Assembly (NCBI GenBank): GCA_039925865.1
Contig: JBDSYA010000212.1
Location: forward strand, 1 to 15,891
From: JBDSYA01 sp039925865
Lineage (GTDB): Bacteria > Bacteroidota > Ignavibacteria > Tepidaquicellales > Tepidaquicellaceae
Direction: 5' to 3'
Length of the DNA: 15,891 nt
Below the pieces are notes generated by a model. That model had not been told where the DNA came from, searched no databases, and was given only the letters and a program-made list of their open reading frames with translations. The position numbers and the translations under genes were made by a program. Below, piece after piece: positions 14,384 to 15,891 of the stretch. Numbering within the stretch: the stretch's first letter is position 1; the number at the start of each line of letters is the position of its first letter.

Positions 14384-14881
14384 TTGAAAACTCTTTATTT
14401 AATTCGTCACGCTAAATCAAGCTGGAAGCACCCACAATTAAAAGATCATGACCGTCCTTTCAATAAAAGAGGTGAAAAAGATGCTCCTGAGATGGCCCTG
14501 AATTTACGAAAGAAAAATATTTTTCCTGACATAATTTTATCCAGCACGGCAGTTCGGGCTTTGGAATATGCGAAGATACTTGCAAAAGAATTAAATTACA
14601 AAAAAAAAGATATTGAAACATCCGGAGAGTTGTATTTAGCAGATGAAAGCGATATGCTAAAAGCCGTCAGGAATATTTGCAATAATAATGAAACAGCTTT
14701 TCTTGTAGGTCATAATCCCGGTATTACAGACTTAGCAAATTCCCTTTGCAATTATAACACAGATAATATACCGACATCAGGAGTGTTTGGAGTGAGGTTT
14801 GATCTGGATTCATGGAAAGATGCAGATTATGGTAAAGGAGAATTCTTAATGTTTGAATATCCAAAGAATTTAAATTTGTAA
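14384..14881 (+). CDS. SixA-like histidine phosphatase
   Basis: 165 residues of the histidine phosphatase superfamily, SixA branch. The phosphohistidine-forming motif LIRHAKSSW holds Arg8-His9. Other active-site parts are Arg58 in SSTAVRALEYA, Glu82 in SGELYLA, and His110 in VGHNPGITD; RPFNKRG (24-30) is typical of SixA relatives. In E. coli, SixA removes phosphate from histidine phosphocarrier proteins; here the substrate is not known. The start is TTG at 14384: the codon two upstream is an in-frame TAG, and the RHA motif requires this start. No Shine-Dalgarno sequence is evident. Its stop overlaps the ppk start as TAATG, suggesting translational coupling. SixA-like proteins beside polyphosphate genes are a recurring arrangement. 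Confidence 0.92.
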   Translation: MKTLYLIRHAKSSWKHPQLKDHDRPFNKRGEKDAPEMALNLRKKNIFPDIILSSTAVRALEYAKILAKELNYKKKDIETSGELYLADESDMLKAVRNICNNNETAFLVGHNPGITDLANSLCNYNTDNIPTSGVFGVRFDLDSWKDADYGKGEFLMFEYPKNLNL

Positions 14882-15891
14882 TGCTTATGAAATTTTATAA
14901 CTTTTATAACTTTTACAACAGAGATTTAAGCTGGCTTTCATTTAATGAAAGAGTTTTACAGGAAGCTCAGGACCAATCGGTGCCGCTGTTAGAGAGGGTT
15001 AGATTTATGGCAATCTTTTCTTCAAATTTAGAGGAGTTCTTCCGGGTCAGAGTTTCTGCATTAAGGGCGATAATGGATCTGAAAAAAAAATCACAAAAAG
15101 AACTGGACTTTAAAGCGGATGAACTACTCAAGGAAATTCATAAAAAGGTTAATGAACTTCAGAAGCAATTTGGAAAACTTTTCAAAGAAGAGATAATCCC
15201 GGGCCTGAAGACGAATAATATTTCCATTCTTAACGAAGCCGAACTAAATGAAGATGAGGGCAAATTTGTAAATGAGTTCTTCTTTGAAAAAGTTTACCCT
15301 AATCTTAATCCAATGATGCTCGTTAAAAAAAAAATTACTCCATTTTTAAAAACAGGCATTTTATATCTCGCGTTAAGACTTTCAAGTGAAAATAAGAACA
15401 AAGAAGAAAATAAGAAAAAGAATCTTTATGCCATCGTTGAAATACCGACAGATAAGCTTCAAAGGTTTATTATTCTTCCCTCCGCGGTGAACGAAACCAA
15501 ATTAATTTTTTTAGATGATGTTATCCGTTTTTCATTATTGAAAATTTTTAAAGGTTATGAAATCGAAGAAACTTGTTCTGTCAAGCTTACAAGAGACGCT
15601 GAACTTTATATTGAAGATGAGTTTTCAGGCAGCCTTCTGGAAAAGATAAAAAAGAATTTAAGTAAAAGGACAACGGGCGAGGCGAGCAGGTTTTTATTCG
15701 ATGAAAAAATTTCTAAAAATTTTCTTAAATTTTTAAAAGAGTCGCTTAATATTACAAACGAAGACCTTATTGCAGGTGCGCGGTATCATAACTTCAGTGA
15801 CATGTTCAATCTTCCTCATCATCAAACTAATGAATTGGAATATGAAAATCTAAAGCCCATCATTAATAAAGATCTCGCTGACAACGCTGAT
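14881..15891 (+). CDS. ppk1: Polyphosphate kinase 1 (5' part, cut by the window edge)
   Basis: 337 codons are present, open to the last base; the whole enzyme is usually about 700 residues. PPK1 reversibly makes polyphosphate from ATP. The N-terminal domain is clear: FYNRDLSWLSFNERVLQEAQ, then SVPLLERVRFMAIFSSNLEEFFRVRVSALR. The head domain follows (NPMMLVKKKITPFLK, then LYAIVEIPTDKLQRFIILPS), and near the end AGARYHNFSDMFNL. The catalytic phospho-histidines lie beyond the window and cannot be checked. The start ATG at 14881 overlaps the sixA stop; an ATG two codons later (14887) is also possible. Three successive FYN codon triplets, from a 9-bp tandem repeat, sit just before the first conserved motif. 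Confidence 0.95.
   Translation, partial: MLMKFYNFYNFYNRDLSWLSFNERVLQEAQDQSVPLLERVRFMAIFSSNLEEFFRVRVSALRAIMDLKKKSQKELDFKADELLKEIHKKVNELQKQFGKLFKEEIIPGLKTNNISILNEAELNEDEGKFVNEFFFEKVYPNLNPMMLVKKKITPFLKTGILYLALRLSSENKNKEENKKKNLYAIVEIPTDKLQRFIILPSAVNETKLIFLDDVIRFSLLKIFKGYEIEETCSVKLTRDAELYIEDEFSGSLLEKIKKNLSKRTTGEASRFLFDEKISKNFLKFLKESLNITNEDLIAGARYHNFSDMFNLPHHQTNELEYENLKPIINKDLADNAD

Noticed and set aside
14332..15640. 12-base repeat GCAGCCTTCTGG at 14332 and 15629
   Set aside because: Several pairs of identical 12-mers are expected by chance in a window this long.

Overview
The window is AT-rich bacterial chromosome using the standard bacterial code; TGA acts as a stop in several genes. It most resembles an Ignavibacteria/Chlorobi-type member of the Bacteroidota (FCB group). 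The main reason is two exported proteins that end in type IX secretion sorting domains with the NYPNPFNPTT-type linker common in that group. The class is inference; the T9SS signal is seen directly. Several genes have Shine-Dalgarno-like sequences and three have TTG starts.

Layout. (1) 1-2971, minus strand: a tandem array of at least three choice-of-anchor B / LVIVD-repeat exported paralogs, transcribed leftwards and only 29-42 bases apart; the third copy is cut by the window edge. (2) 2972-3872: a mostly non-coding stretch with a two-hairpin REP-like element, an isolated tRNA-Arg(UCG), and a start-less membrane-protein-like fragment directly behind priA. (3) 3873-6377, minus: priA, the primosomal helicase. 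(4) 6378-6803: a gap with only a very short coding-like ORF. (5) 6804-7220, plus: a half-size, single-domain EamA permease. (6) 10650-7250, minus: smpB-tyrS-pdaD-ytxH-like and a DUF998-like membrane protein. The first four are tightly packed: smpB/tyrS overlap as TAATG, and the next gaps are 30 and 18 bases. (7) 10702-11340, plus: a glyoxalase-II-like metallo-beta-lactamase-fold hydrolase, divergent from smpB. (8) 12815-11387, minus: an M48 metalloprotease lipoprotein followed by a small secreted protein. (9) 13065-15891, plus: an HD phosphohydrolase fused to a PycTM/DUF5706-like membrane module, then a SixA-like histidine phosphatase, then polyphosphate kinase 1 (overlap TAATG, truncated by the window).

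Most of the window is housekeeping: replication restart, trans-translation, tRNA charging, arginine decarboxylation, envelope proteolysis and polyphosphate synthesis. The best candidate for unusual biology is the HD-PycTM fusion. Its C-terminal half resembles the transmembrane effector of the Pycsar cyclic-pyrimidine anti-phage system, but no cyclase gene lies beside it. It sits next to a phosphatase and polyphosphate kinase instead. Secondary points are the tandem exported paralog array with a paired Cys-to-Ser change, the REP-like element, and the orphan membrane fragment behind priA. No insertion sequence, CRISPR array, prophage or classical defence island is visible.
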